Shown: positions 41,740-50,931 of the stretch, one piece after another
How the letters are laid out: each line of letters begins with the position of its first letter
How positions within the stretch are numbered: position 1 is the stretch's first letter
Source: Paractinoplanes polyasparticus
Lineage (GTDB): Bacteria > Actinomycetota > Actinomycetes > Mycobacteriales > Micromonosporaceae
Assembly: GCF_019710575.1 (NCBI RefSeq)
Contig: NZ_JAHWFK010000016.1
Span: forward strand, 1 to 64,000
DNA length: 64,000 nucleotides
Direction of reading: 5' to 3'
Notes under the pieces: model-generated
The model's input: only the letters and a program-made list of their open reading frames with translations
Told to the model about the DNA's origin: nothing
Databases searched by the model: none
Position numbers and translations under genes: made by a program

Positions 41740-41762
41740 ACGCACCACGGGAGCCCGACAAG

Positions 41763-42233
41763 ATGGAAAATGTGCTGGCCACTCAGCTGCTCGAGCTGTC
41801 CCAGCTCATCCGCAAGGCACGGCAGCAGTGGCTGCGGGAGCGGCCCGACGTGCCGATCGGCACGGTGAGCATCCTCAAGCTGATCGACGAGATCGGGACC
41901 GCAGCCGACGGTGGGTGCCATGCCAAGGACCTGGCCGAGCGCTCCGGGCTCGACCCGTCCACGGTCAGCCGGGCGGTCGCCGCCGCGGTGGGGCAGGGGC
42001 TGGTCGAACGTCGTGTCGACAACGCCGACCGCCGGGCGTCGACGCTGGCGCTCACCCCGGCCGGACGCGACCTGCTGGCCGCGGCGAGCGCGTGGTTCAG
42101 CGCCTTGATCGGTCGGGCCCTCGCCGACTGGCCGGCCGGCGACGCCGAGCGGGTCAGCTGTGATCTCGGACGGCTCGTGGCCGCGTTCTCCGCCGTACTG
42201 GAAGAAACGCACACCCTGGAGGCCGCGCGATGA
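41763..42233 (+). CDS. MarR-family regulator of the adjacent MFS pump
   Basis: This 156-aa winged-helix protein starts at the ATG at 41763. DNA-binding residues lie in CHAKDLAERSGLDPSTVSRAV and the wing is DNADRRASTLALTPAGRDLL. Its TGA overlaps the ATG of the MFS gene by 4 bp, so regulator and pump are made together, which is normal for autoregulated efflux operons. Confidence 0.92.
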   Translation: MENVLATQLLELSQLIRKARQQWLRERPDVPIGTVSILKLIDEIGTAADGGCHAKDLAERSGLDPSTVSRAVAAAVGQGLVERRVDNADRRASTLALTPAGRDLLAAASAWFSALIGRALADWPAGDAERVSCDLGRLVAAFSAVLEETHTLEAAR

Positions 42234-43801
42234 GCGCACCCACCACCTCGCCGGCGTCCGTGCCGGCAGCGGAGGACATGTCGCACCGGCAGATCCTCGA
42301 AGCGCTCAGCGGCCTGCTGCTGGTGCTGTTCGTCGCCCTGCTGAGCAGCACAGTCGTCTCGACGGCGCTCCCGAAGATCATCGGGGCCCTGGAGGGCAGC
42401 CAGACCCAGTACACCTGGGTGGTCACGGCGACGCTGCTCAGCGCGACCGCCACCACGCCCGTCTGGGGCAAGCTGGCCGACCTGTTCAGCAAGAAGCTGC
42501 TCGTTCAGATCGCGATCGTGGTCTTCGTGCTGGGCTCGGTGATCGCCGGCTTCAGCCAGACCGCCGGGCAGCTGATCGCGGCCCGGGCGTTTCAGGGCAT
42601 CGGCGTCGGCGGCCTGCAGGCGCTGGTGCAGGTGGTGATCGCGGCGATGATCCCGCCGCGCGAGCGTGGTCGCTACAACGGGTATCTGGGCGGCGTGATG
42701 GCGCTGGCGACGGTCGGCGGGCCGCTACTGGGCGGGCTGATTGTCGACACGTCGTGGCTGGGCTGGCGGTGGTGCTTCTTCGTCGGGGTGCCGTTCGCCG
42801 TCGTCGCGCTGATCCTGTTGCAGCTCACCCTGCACGTGCACACCGAGCGCCGCTCCAACGTGAAGATCGATTACCTGGGCGCGGGCCTGATCGCGGCGGG
42901 CGTCAGCATCCTGCTCATTTGGGTGTCGTTCGTCGACGGCACGTTCGCCTGGTTGTCGTGGCAGACGTACACGATGGTCGGCGGTGCAGTTATTCTGCTC
43001 GTTCTTGCAGTTTTCGTGGAGAAACGCGCAACGGAACCGGTTGTGCCGCTCGAGATCGTGCGCGAACGCACAACGGCGCTGTCCATTGTCGCCAGTCTCG
43101 CGGTCGGCATGGCCATGTTCGGCGGCGCGGTCTTCCTGGGCCAGTACTTCCAGATCGGGCGTGGCTACAGCCCCACCGAGGCCGGACTGCTGACCATCCC
43201 GCTGATGGCCGGGGTGCTGCTCTCCTCGATCATCGTCGGGCGCATCATCACCCGCACCGGGCAGATCAAGCCGTACATCATCGCCGGTCTGGTCGTGCTG
43301 TCCGCGGGCTTCGCGCTGCTCGGCACGATCGATCACGAGACGTCGCTGGTGTTCGTCGGCTTCGGCATGCTGCTGGTCGGGCTGGGCGTCGGCGCGAGCA
43401 TGCAGAACCTGGTGCTCGCCGTCCAGAACACGGTGCCGCTGCGCAACATCGGGGCCGCGTCGTCGACGGTCGCGTTCTTCCGCTCGATGGGCGGGGCGAT
43501 CGGAGTCTCGGTGCTGGGCGCGGTGCTGGCCCGCCGGGTCACCGATCAGATCACCCACGACCTGGCGGCGGCCGGCGTTCCCGCCTCGGGCGACGGCGGC
43601 GGCAGCCTCAATGTGGCCGCGCTGCCCGAGGCGGTCCAGCACATCGTCCGGGCCGCCTACGGCGACGCCACCGGCCACATCTTCCTGATCTCGGCCGCGA
43701 TCGCCGTCGTCGGGCTGGTGGCGGCGATCTTCCTGCCGCGCACCTCGCTGCGCACCAGCCTGGATCTGCCGTCCCGCGACAAGGAGCCGGTCGAAAGCTG
43801 A
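42230..43801 (+). CDS. MFS drug efflux transporter, DHA2 (EmrB/QacA type)
   Basis: This 523-aa, 14-helix transporter has the family motif LDxTIVNVALP-like SSTVVSTALPKIIG in helix 1, WGKLADLFSKK in loop 2-3 and GGVMALATVGGPLLGG in helix 5. It exports lipophilic drugs or cations by proton antiport. It is translationally coupled to the upstream MarR repressor. A hydrophilic Gly/Ser loop lies before the last helix. Confidence 0.93.
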   Translation: MSAPTTSPASVPAAEDMSHRQILEALSGLLLVLFVALLSSTVVSTALPKIIGALEGSQTQYTWVVTATLLSATATTPVWGKLADLFSKKLLVQIAIVVFVLGSVIAGFSQTAGQLIAARAFQGIGVGGLQALVQVVIAAMIPPRERGRYNGYLGGVMALATVGGPLLGGLIVDTSWLGWRWCFFVGVPFAVVALILLQLTLHVHTERRSNVKIDYLGAGLIAAGVSILLIWVSFVDGTFAWLSWQTYTMVGGAVILLVLAVFVEKRATEPVVPLEIVRERTTALSIVASLAVGMAMFGGAVFLGQYFQIGRGYSPTEAGLLTIPLMAGVLLSSIIVGRIITRTGQIKPYIIAGLVVLSAGFALLGTIDHETSLVFVGFGMLLVGLGVGASMQNLVLAVQNTVPLRNIGAASSTVAFFRSMGGAIGVSVLGAVLARRVTDQITHDLAAAGVPASGDGGGSLNVAALPEAVQHIVRAAYGDATGHIFLISAAIAVVGLVAAIFLPRTSLRTSLDLPSRDKEPVES

Positions 43802-44096
43802 GAAGCCGATGAAGTACGCGCCATCGACCCCCCGGCGCACAGGTGACCAGTCTCGGGGCCGCAGGAGCAACGGGCTGGTCGCCGGAGCGCCGGTGCCCGG
43901 TCTCGGCCGGCTGGGGTGACGAGCTGATCGCCGGAGCACCGGGTCGCTCGATGGCGCGTATCTCCGAAGAGCGATTCCGGCGCTCTCAGCCCTCGCCCCG
44001 ATTCTCGCTGCCAACGTTGGCCCCGGGATCCGCGGCAAACCCGCGATCCGTCAGGAACGCGGCGAAGAACACACCCGGCCTCGGCGCGCTGCCGAA
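43802..44096. other. Gene-free gap of 295 bp
   Basis: No reading frame has a convincing protein. A short imperfect direct repeat is present (GGCTGGTCGCCGGAGCGCCGG near 43874, echoed near 43923). No terminator hairpin stands out. Confidence 0.4.
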
Positions 44097-44552
44097 TCAT
44101 GGCAGTTCGAGGACGACGAACTCGACGTCTCCCTCGCGGACGGTGTCGATCCGGCCGAATCCGCAACGTTCCAGCAGCCGGATCGACGCTGTGTTGCCCA
44201 CGTCCGCGGTGGCGTGCAGCGGCCGGGCCGTCTCGATGTCGAGATACTGCGTCAGCGCCCGTGTCCCCACGCCGCGGCCCCAGAAGGCCCGCCCCAGCCA
44301 GTAGCCGACCTCCCGCCGGCCGTTCTGGTTCCACGAGACCACATTGCCGGCGACCGCATCGCCGGCCAGAACCGTCCGGGCGCCGACGGCCGGGTCGCCG
44401 AGGATCCGGGTGATCCAGTGCGTGACGAACTCGGGGCGCTCGCGGGCCGTGAAGTTGGCTCGCCGCTGCGCCTCCGGCTCCTGCTCGTGGTCGTAGAAGG
44501 TGCCGATGTCGCCGATCCGGACCGGTCGCAGGCGCACCTCGGCGTCAGCCAT
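44097..44552 (-). CDS. GNAT-family N-acetyltransferase
   Basis: This 151-aa protein has the RimJ/RimL-like GNAT fold. EVRLRPVRIGDIGTFYDHEQ forms the start, GYWLGRAFWGRGVGTRAL holds the acetyl-CoA-binding R/Q-x-x-G-x-G/A loop, and GNTASIRLLERCGF is the conserved helix. The substrate is unknown and could be a small amine or a ribosomal protein-like target. Confidence 0.88.
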   Translation of the reverse strand: MADAEVRLRPVRIGDIGTFYDHEQEPEAQRRANFTARERPEFVTHWITRILGDPAVGARTVLAGDAVAGNVVSWNQNGRREVGYWLGRAFWGRGVGTRALTQYLDIETARPLHATADVGNTASIRLLERCGFGRIDTVREGDVEFVVLELP

Positions 44553-44660
44553 GGGCGAAGTGTGACAGGCGGGCGCATTGAGTCAGCTCACACGCGAAAC
44601 GAGGTTCGTCGCCGGGAACGGCGGGAACCCCCGATGCACTCTGGGGGGAGCTGAGTTGGG

Positions 44661-46028
44661 GTGACGACCTACGAGACGATGTCGGAGCCGCGGGGCGGGC
44701 TGCCGGCCGACGACCTGGTCGATGCGGACAGCCTGTGCCGGGCGTTGCTGTCGACGGTGTCGGGGACGCTGGGTGGCTGGGTGGCGCGCACGCCGCTGCT
44801 GGGTCGCCGAGGGCAGTTGCCGCCGGCACGCCGGCATTTCGAGCTGGCGCGGGACGCGTACGCCGAAGCGGTTCCGCACGATCTGGTGGGCTCGATCGAC
44901 GCCGAGGCGATCGCCGGGTGGATCGTCGGGCACTACCGGGCCGCCGAGTATCCGGCGGTGCTCCTCGGTTCGCCGCACGGGTCCGCGGCCCACCTCGCGG
45001 TGGCGCTCGGGGCGGCCTGGCTGCCGACCAGCGTGCCGCTCACGGTGACCTGGCCCGGTGGCTCGCCGGGGGACTGGCCGGGCGCGCTGGAGTGGGGCGC
45101 GGAGCTGGCCTCCCGGATCACCGCGCACAATCCGTCGATCACCGTGCGGCAGGTGCACGACCCGCTGCGGGGCGGGCCGCTGTGCGGGGCGACCGTGCGG
45201 TTCCACCTGCGGTGGGCGACACTGCCGGCCGCGTACGAGCGCTTCCTGCGCGCCCGGCTGGCGCCCGGCGGCAGCACTCTGCTGTCCCGGGACCTGCGCA
45301 CCTGGCCGGTCACCGCGGTCACCGCCCGGCACAGTTTCCAGGTCGGCAGTCCGGTCGGCGGCAGCAACCCGGAGGACTACTCGCTGGCCAACCCGGAGTT
45401 CCGCCGGGCCCTCGAGGCGCTGGGAGCGGCGTCCTGGCCGCGGATCGACCCGGACACCCCGCCGCGCTACGCCGAACGGTCGGGCGAGCCGTCGCTCGGT
45501 GTCGACCTCGGCCGGCTCGGTTCGGGGTCGCACCGGCTGCTCTACGCCCGGCCCGAGACGTTCAGCGCCTGCGTGGCCGACATGATGCGGCAATGGCGGG
45601 CCGGCGCGGGGGACCGGTGCGTGATCGAGTGCGGCCGCCTGCTCGACCCCTGGCTGGCCCGTGCGGGCGCGCTGGTCCCGTACTGGGCCGAATCGGCCGC
45701 CCGCACGACGGTCGAGGCGGCTGAGATGTGGCTGGCCGGGAGCGACCGCTTCGACCGCGTGGCGGTGCTGCCCGAACCGCCCGGCCACACCGGCGTCCAC
45801 GTGGCGACGCTGGCGCAGTGGCGGTCGCTGGCCTCGTTCGGGCGTCGTCGCGAGCCGATGGACCGGTTCGCGGCGAGCCGCTACCCGATGCTGCCCGTCG
45901 CGACCGGTCACGCGACCCGTATGCTCGCCGGCGCCGAGCTCCGGCCGCTGCCGCCGGCCATGCCCGTGGCGTACGCGCTGGACCGGCTTCAGCAGTCCGG
46001 CTCGACCCTCGGCATGCTCTTCACCTGA
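44661..46028 (+). CDS. Unrecognised 455-aa protein
   Basis: It starts at a GTG behind GGGGGGAG. The protein is soluble, mixed alpha/beta, with EYPAVLLGSPHGSAAHLAVALGAAW suggesting a nucleotide- or cofactor-binding loop. It has no signal peptide or membrane helix and no motif I can name. Repeated short strands such as FHLRWATLPAAYERFLRARL and SGSHRLLYARPETFSACVAD give it an enzyme-like look. It overlaps the convergent metallo-hydrolase gene by 40 bp. Codon use matches its neighbours, so it is probably a real, vertically inherited gene of unknown function. Confidence 0.7.
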   Translation: MTTYETMSEPRGGLPADDLVDADSLCRALLSTVSGTLGGWVARTPLLGRRGQLPPARRHFELARDAYAEAVPHDLVGSIDAEAIAGWIVGHYRAAEYPAVLLGSPHGSAAHLAVALGAAWLPTSVPLTVTWPGGSPGDWPGALEWGAELASRITAHNPSITVRQVHDPLRGGPLCGATVRFHLRWATLPAAYERFLRARLAPGGSTLLSRDLRTWPVTAVTARHSFQVGSPVGGSNPEDYSLANPEFRRALEALGAASWPRIDPDTPPRYAERSGEPSLGVDLGRLGSGSHRLLYARPETFSACVADMMRQWRAGAGDRCVIECGRLLDPWLARAGALVPYWAESAARTTVEAAEMWLAGSDRFDRVAVLPEPPGHTGVHVATLAQWRSLASFGRRREPMDRFAASRYPMLPVATGHATRMLAGAELRPLPPAMPVAYALDRLQQSGSTLGMLFT

Positions 46029-46855
46029 GGCATCGCCCGCTGCTCGGCGTGCCGGCTGCCGAAGCCGTCGCGCAGCGGGAGTGGCAGCGTTCCGCCCCGG
46101 ACGATGGGTGTGATCCCGGTCAGGCCCTGCTGCCCGGCACGCGTCACGAAGTCGCTGAGCGGGGACTTCATCACCTTGTAGTCGTCGTAGTGGATGGGCA
46201 CGGTGAGCCCGGGCCGGATGAGCGAAGTCAGGTCCGCGCCCTGGCGGTCGTCCATGGTGAGAAGCATGCCGAGCAGCCTGGTGCCGCCCAGGTGGATCAG
46301 CATCGCGTCCACCTCGCCGAACCGCCGCGGCACCTGTTCCAGCGCGGCGTGCATCAGCGTGTCGCCGGTGATGTAGACGCGCAGCGCCAGCTTCCCGTCG
46401 ACCTCGAGCTCCACCACCGAGCCCATCACCTCCGGCAACAGGCGGTCGGCCAGGCCCGGCCCGTGCCGGCCCGGCGCCGCCGTTACCCGCAGCCGCTGGC
46501 GGTCGCGGGTCCACTCGAAGCACTCCCACGTCGGCAGCCCGCGGACGGCCAGGTGGCGCCGGCGTCGCAGCCGGCGGGAGGCCGACGGGGTGGTCAGGAT
46601 GGGCAGGGTGGGCTCGACCCACCGGCGGGCGGCGGCGTCGAAGTGGTCGCCGTGCAAGTGGGACAGCAGGATCCCGTCGACTGCCGTCCCGGCCAGCGCG
46701 TCGAGGATCGGATCGCGTACGCGCTTGGTCCACGCGCCGTAGCCCAGGTGAACCCGGCTGCCGGCCGGCCCGAAAGCCGGATCGGTCAGCAGGGTGAAGT
46801 TCCCGAGCCGAAGCAGGGTGGTGGCGTTGCCGATGAAGGTGACGCTGGCGTGCAT
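45989..46855 (-). CDS. MBL-fold metallo-hydrolase
   Basis: This 288-aa protein starts at the ATG at 46855 (MHASVTFIGNATTLLRLGNF). The zinc-binding HLHGDHFD motif is present, and later metal ligands include the Asp in VYITGDTLM and the His in VPIHYDDY. It resembles UlaG/RomA-type hydrolases and N-acylphosphatidylethanolamine phospholipase D relatives. Substrate unknown. It is followed by a convergent overlap with the 455-aa gene. Confidence 0.87.
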   Translation of the reverse strand: MHASVTFIGNATTLLRLGNFTLLTDPAFGPAGSRVHLGYGAWTKRVRDPILDALAGTAVDGILLSHLHGDHFDAAARRWVEPTLPILTTPSASRRLRRRRHLAVRGLPTWECFEWTRDRQRLRVTAAPGRHGPGLADRLLPEVMGSVVELEVDGKLALRVYITGDTLMHAALEQVPRRFGEVDAMLIHLGGTRLLGMLLTMDDRQGADLTSLIRPGLTVPIHYDDYKVMKSPLSDFVTRAGQQGLTGITPIVRGGTLPLPLRDGFGSRHAEQRAMPQVKSMPRVEPDC

Positions 46856-46887
46856 CGGGGCCTCCGGCCTGTGCGGGGAGGGCACGA

Positions 46888-47883
46888 CTACCCCGCCAGC
46901 ACGGGTTCAACCGCTCGCGTCCGCAACGACGAAAGCCCGTTCTGCCAGGCGTCGAGAATCGATCCCGCCCACAGCGAGTCGACCGCCAGCGCGCAGCGCG
47001 CCCCGAACAGCACGTCCCCGGCCCGGCGGGGCTCGTCGGCGGCGAACGACCCGCACAGGTCGTGCGCGGCGATCTGCTCGTGCACGGCATCCGCCTCGAC
47101 GTGCTCGTCGTAGAAGGCGGTGGCGTCGGCGTCTCCGCCCAGGCGGCGCAGGCCGTTGGCGTACGACCGGTTCGGCAGCGACGAGGTCATCTCGTAGGCC
47201 GCCAGGTGACCGAGGATCATGCCGCGGCGCGCGCGGTGCAGGCCGAACAGCGACATCAGGTTGTTGACCGCGAGTGTCGGCGCTCCCACGGAGTCGACGT
47301 AGCCACCGTACGAGAGATCGAGATCGAACCAGCTCATGGTGCGCTTGAAGAGCTCCTGGTGCATGCGGGCCTCGGCCCCGCCGCCGTACTCGTCGGTCTG
47401 GATCTCGACCAGCGCCGCCTTGGCCCGCCCGCCGAGCCGGGGCAGCGCCCACGAGTGCGGGTCGGCCTCACGCAGGTGATACACCGAGCGGTGGGTGACG
47501 AACTCCCGGAACTGCTCGTACGTGGCCCGGCCGCGCAGATACCCGGAGAGCCCCGGCCCGTCGTCCTCCTCGACGATGCGGGCCAGCTCGTCCGGCACCC
47601 GGGCCGGGTCGACGTCATCGCTGGGCTTGCCCACCAGGTCGTACAGGAAACCGAGGAAACGGTTCTCGGCCGCCGTGCGCAGCCGCAGCATGCCGGGATC
47701 CCACTCCCAGCAGTCGCCGACGCCGTCCCAGCCGCGGTAGGCCAGCTCGTAGCAGACGAACAGGGTGAGGTGCAGGTCCTCGTCGCCGTCGAAGCGGGCG
47801 AAGGCCGGGAGTTTCGCGGCGCGGCCGCCGAGCACGTCGATGAGAGCGGCGGAAACGCGGCCGCGGGCCACAGGAAGTTGCAT
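46888..47883 (-). CDS. Iron-containing redox enzyme, haem-oxygenase-like fold
   Basis: This 331-aa helical protein starts at the ATG at 47883. Candidate diiron ligands follow the Glu/His spacing of haem-oxygenase-like oxidases: EIQTDEYGGG, ARMHQELF and FYDEHVEADAVHEQIAAHDL. It is divergent from a CDGSH iron-sulfur protein gene 74 bp away, a pairing I remember as recurrent in actinomycetes. Redox chemistry on a small substrate is likely; the reaction is unknown. Confidence 0.8.
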   Translation of the reverse strand: MQLPVARGRVSAALIDVLGGRAAKLPAFARFDGDEDLHLTLFVCYELAYRGWDGVGDCWEWDPGMLRLRTAAENRFLGFLYDLVGKPSDDVDPARVPDELARIVEEDDGPGLSGYLRGRATYEQFREFVTHRSVYHLREADPHSWALPRLGGRAKAALVEIQTDEYGGGAEARMHQELFKRTMSWFDLDLSYGGYVDSVGAPTLAVNNLMSLFGLHRARRGMILGHLAAYEMTSSLPNRSYANGLRRLGGDADATAFYDEHVEADAVHEQIAAHDLCGSFAADEPRRAGDVLFGARCALAVDSLWAGSILDAWQNGLSSLRTRAVEPVLAG

Positions 47884-47957
47884 GACCGCAAGCTTCCCGA
47901 ATCCCGGACCGGTAAACGATCTGTTTCGGCCGCAGCTCAGTGGGCATCCCGCCCGCC

Positions 47958-48188
47958 ATGACGACCTCGATCGTGCCCTATCCGGACGGCCCACTCATCG
48001 TTCGCGGCGACTTCGAACTCCTGACTCCCGACGGCGAGCCGATCGATCCCGGCCGCGGCACCATCGCCCTGTGCCGGTGTGGCAAATCGGCGGCGAAGCC
48101 GTTCTGTGACGGCACCCACAAGGTGGTCAAGTTCCACGCCGAGGCCGGTCGCGAGACGCCGGCGCCACGGTCAGGGCTGCGGGAGTGA
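47958..48188 (+). CDS. CDGSH iron-sulfur domain protein
   Basis: This 76-aa protein has the full CDGSH motif CRCGKSAAKPFCDGTH, giving [2Fe-2S] ligands Cys39, Cys41, Cys50 and His54. Such small proteins carry electrons or clusters. It is divergent from the haem-oxygenase-like enzyme and may be its redox partner. The end overlaps the convergent acyl-CoA ligase gene by 18 bp. Confidence 0.92.
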   Translation: MTTSIVPYPDGPLIVRGDFELLTPDGEPIDPGRGTIALCRCGKSAAKPFCDGTHKVVKFHAEAGRETPAPRSGLRE

Positions 48189-49685
48189 GCGCTTGAGCAC
48201 CTTGCCCGTGGCATTGCGTGGCAGTTCCGGCAGGAAGACGACGTCGCGGGGGACGCTGAAGCGGGCGCGGTGACGGCGCACGTGGTCACGGACGTCGTCG
48301 GTGGTGAGCGCGGCGCCCTCGCGGAGCACGACGTACGCGGCCAGGCGCTGGCCGTACGTGTCGTCGGCGACACCGACGACCGCCACCTCGAGCACCTGCG
48401 GCAGGTCGGCCAGCAGGTTCTCGACCTCGGAGGGGTAGACGTTCTCGCCGCCGGAGACGATCATGTCGTCCTGGCGGCCGTCGACGAACACGCGGCCGGC
48501 TCGGTCGAGATGGCCGACGTCGCCGATGGCGAGCAGCCCGTCGCGCCGTTCCTGGGCGGCCCCGTTCGTGTAGCCCTCGAACAGCATCTCGTTGCCCACG
48601 AACAGCCGGCCGGTCGTGCCGGTCGGCACCGGTCGGCCGTCCTCGCCGAGGGCCACGACCTTGGTCCCGTACGGCGGGCGTCCCGCAGTGCCGGGGGCGG
48701 CGCGCATGTCGGCCGGGGTGGCGATCGAGGCCCAGGACGCCTCGGTCGAGCCGTACAGGTTGTAGAGGATGTCGCCGTAGCGGTCCATGAACCGGTCGGC
48801 CAGGCCACCGGGCAGCGCCGAGCCGCTGACCGCGACCACCTTCAGCGGCACCGGGCGGTAGGGCTGCTCCATGATCTGCTGGAGCATCACCGGTACGGCG
48901 ATGAGGGCGGAGCAGTCGTGCCGGGCCACCGTGTCGAGCGTCTGCGCCGGGTCGAAGCGCCGGCGCAGCACCAGGGTGGCCCGCAGGGCCAGGGCCATCT
49001 GCAACCCGGCGTAGGCCCACGTGTGGAACAGCGGCCCGGCGATGTGCATGCGCACTCCGGCGTGCAACGGAATCCGATCGATGATCGAGCAGAGCGGCCG
49101 GAACCCACCCGGCGTGGGCCGCTGCGCTCCCTTCGGCGCGCCGGTCGTCCCCGAGGTGAGCACGATCGTGCGTCCGGGGCGCACGGGTGGCTCGGTCACC
49201 CCGGCCGCCGCCGTCAACGCGTCCGACGCGGTGGGGAAGGACCGCACGCCGGGCGGTGCCGGGAACTCGTCGTCGTGGATCAGGACGGCCAGGCTCTGGT
49301 CGCGCACCACGTCGGCGAGTTGCGGGCCGGACAGACCGGTGTTGATCAGAACCGGGTCGGCGCCGCGGGTGGCGATGCCGATGAGGGCGACGACCATCTC
49401 GGCCGAGTTGCGGCACAGCAGGCCGACCCGGTCGCGCGGCTGCACCGGCAGGGCGGCGGCCAGCCGGGAGGAGCGGTCGAGCAGTTCCGCGTACGTCAGC
49501 GAGCCCTGCTCGTCGATGAGCGCGACCCGGCCGGGATCGCGCGCGGTCGCCTGGCGCAGCTCGCCGGCCAGGCCGAAGCCCCACGTGTGCAGCGCGGAGA
49601 GCTGGCGCACCACACGCTGCGGGGCGCCGGGGTTGAGCAGGCCGCGCCGCGCCATCGTGCGAAGGACGAACGCCGCGCCGGACAT
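48171..49685 (-). CDS. Fatty-acyl-CoA ligase (AMP-binding)
   Basis: This 504-aa adenylate-forming enzyme has the P-loop VLTSGTTGAPKGAQ near 175, YGSTEASWAS, the hinge GDVGHLDRAGRVFVDGRQDD and catalytic Lys in NATGKVLKRSL at the C-terminus. Unlike the ligase gene at 6221 it is complete. It activates a carboxylic acid to its CoA thioester. Its ATG overlaps the stop of the acyl-CoA dehydrogenase gene by one base, so both belong to one operon. Confidence 0.92.
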   Translation of the reverse strand: MSGAAFVLRTMARRGLLNPGAPQRVVRQLSALHTWGFGLAGELRQATARDPGRVALIDEQGSLTYAELLDRSSRLAAALPVQPRDRVGLLCRNSAEMVVALIGIATRGADPVLINTGLSGPQLADVVRDQSLAVLIHDDEFPAPPGVRSFPTASDALTAAAGVTEPPVRPGRTIVLTSGTTGAPKGAQRPTPGGFRPLCSIIDRIPLHAGVRMHIAGPLFHTWAYAGLQMALALRATLVLRRRFDPAQTLDTVARHDCSALIAVPVMLQQIMEQPYRPVPLKVVAVSGSALPGGLADRFMDRYGDILYNLYGSTEASWASIATPADMRAAPGTAGRPPYGTKVVALGEDGRPVPTGTTGRLFVGNEMLFEGYTNGAAQERRDGLLAIGDVGHLDRAGRVFVDGRQDDMIVSGGENVYPSEVENLLADLPQVLEVAVVGVADDTYGQRLAAYVVLREGAALTTDDVRDHVRRHRARFSVPRDVVFLPELPRNATGKVLKRSLPQP

Positions 49686-50896
49686 CAGCGGATCTGCCGT
49701 CCGGTGATCGCGCGCGAGATGACCAGACGCTGGATCTCGGACGTGCCCTCGAAAATCGTGTAGATCTTGGCGTCCCGGAACATCCGCTCGACCGGGTGGT
49801 CGCGCAGGTAGCCGGCCCCGCCGAGGATCTGCACCGCCTTCTCGGTCACCGCCACCGCCACCTCTCCGGCCTTGAGCTTCGACATCGAGCCCTCACCGGC
49901 CGAGAACGGCCGGTCGTTGCGGCCCATCCATGCTGCCCGCCACACCAGCAGGCGGGCGGCGTCGATCTCGGTGCGCATGTCGGCCAGGGCGAACGCGATC
50001 GCCTGGTTGTCGACGATCGGGCGGCCGAACTGCACCCGGGTCTGAGCGTACTCGAGCGCGTACTCGTACGCTGCCCGTGCGATGCCGAGCGCCTGCGCGC
50101 CGACAGCCGGCCGGGACAGCTCGAAGGTGCGCATCGAGGCCTGCCCGGAGGCTCGCTTTCCCTCGCGGGCGCGGGCCAGCCGCGCGTCCAGGGCTTCCTT
50201 GCCGCCGAGCAGGCACGGGCCGGGCACGCGGACGTCGTCGAGAAAGACATCGGCCGTGTGCGAGGCGCGCAGGCCCAGTTTGCGCAGCTTCCTGCTGGCC
50301 GCCAGGCCGGGCGTTCCCGGGGGCACGACGAACGCGGCCTGCCCGCGTGAGCCGAGCGACGGCTCGACCGAAGCGGTCACCACGTGCACGTTCGCGATGC
50401 CGCCATTCGTCGCGTACGCCTTCTGGCCGTTCAGCACCCACTCGTCGGACGCCTCGTCGTAGACCGCGCGCGTACGCATGGCGGACACATCGGAGCCGGC
50501 CTCGGGCTCGGTCGAGCAGAACGCGCCCACCTTGGGGTCGGCCTCGTCGCCGAAGCACTGTGGTACCCACTCGACCATCTGCTCGGGCGTGCCCGAGCCG
50601 TAGATCGCGGCCACCGCCAGGGACGTGCCGGAGAGCGCCATCCCGATGCCGGCGTCACCCCAGAACAGTTCCTCGTTGACCACCGGCAGCGACAGGCCGC
50701 TGGAGTCGGACCACGTGTTGATCAGGAACTCGAAGCCGTACAGGCCGATCTTCGCGGCCTCCTGCAGGATCGGCCACGGGGTCTCCTCGCGCTCGTCCCA
50801 TTCGGAGGCGCCGGGCCGGATCACGCTCTCGGCGAACCCGTGCACCCACTCCCGCAGGTCGTTTTGCTCCTCGTTCAGGTCGAGCCAGAACTCCAT
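49685..50896 (-). CDS. Acyl-CoA dehydrogenase
   Basis: This 403-aa flavoenzyme has the substrate and FAD signatures GAFCSTEPEAGSDVSAMRT and YTIFEGTSEIQRLVISRAI. QILGGAGYLRDHPVERMFRD is the usual C-terminal helix. It introduces the alpha-beta double bond into an acyl-CoA. The ATG at 50896 fits the normal family start. It is linked to the ligase by a one-base overlap and follows the MaoC hydratase gene by 35 bp. Confidence 0.92.
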   Translation of the reverse strand: MEFWLDLNEEQNDLREWVHGFAESVIRPGASEWDEREETPWPILQEAAKIGLYGFEFLINTWSDSSGLSLPVVNEELFWGDAGIGMALSGTSLAVAAIYGSGTPEQMVEWVPQCFGDEADPKVGAFCSTEPEAGSDVSAMRTRAVYDEASDEWVLNGQKAYATNGGIANVHVVTASVEPSLGSRGQAAFVVPPGTPGLAASRKLRKLGLRASHTADVFLDDVRVPGPCLLGGKEALDARLARAREGKRASGQASMRTFELSRPAVGAQALGIARAAYEYALEYAQTRVQFGRPIVDNQAIAFALADMRTEIDAARLLVWRAAWMGRNDRPFSAGEGSMSKLKAGEVAVAVTEKAVQILGGAGYLRDHPVERMFRDAKIYTIFEGTSEIQRLVISRAITGRQIR

Positions 50897-50931
50897 GCGA
50901 CGCCCTTCGACCGGTGTACTGGCCGGTAACG

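Noticed and set aside
43843..44304. 153-codon plus-strand frame between the MFS gene and the GNAT gene
   Set aside because: It is mostly antisense to the GNAT gene, lacks a ribosome site and has no family-like sequence.
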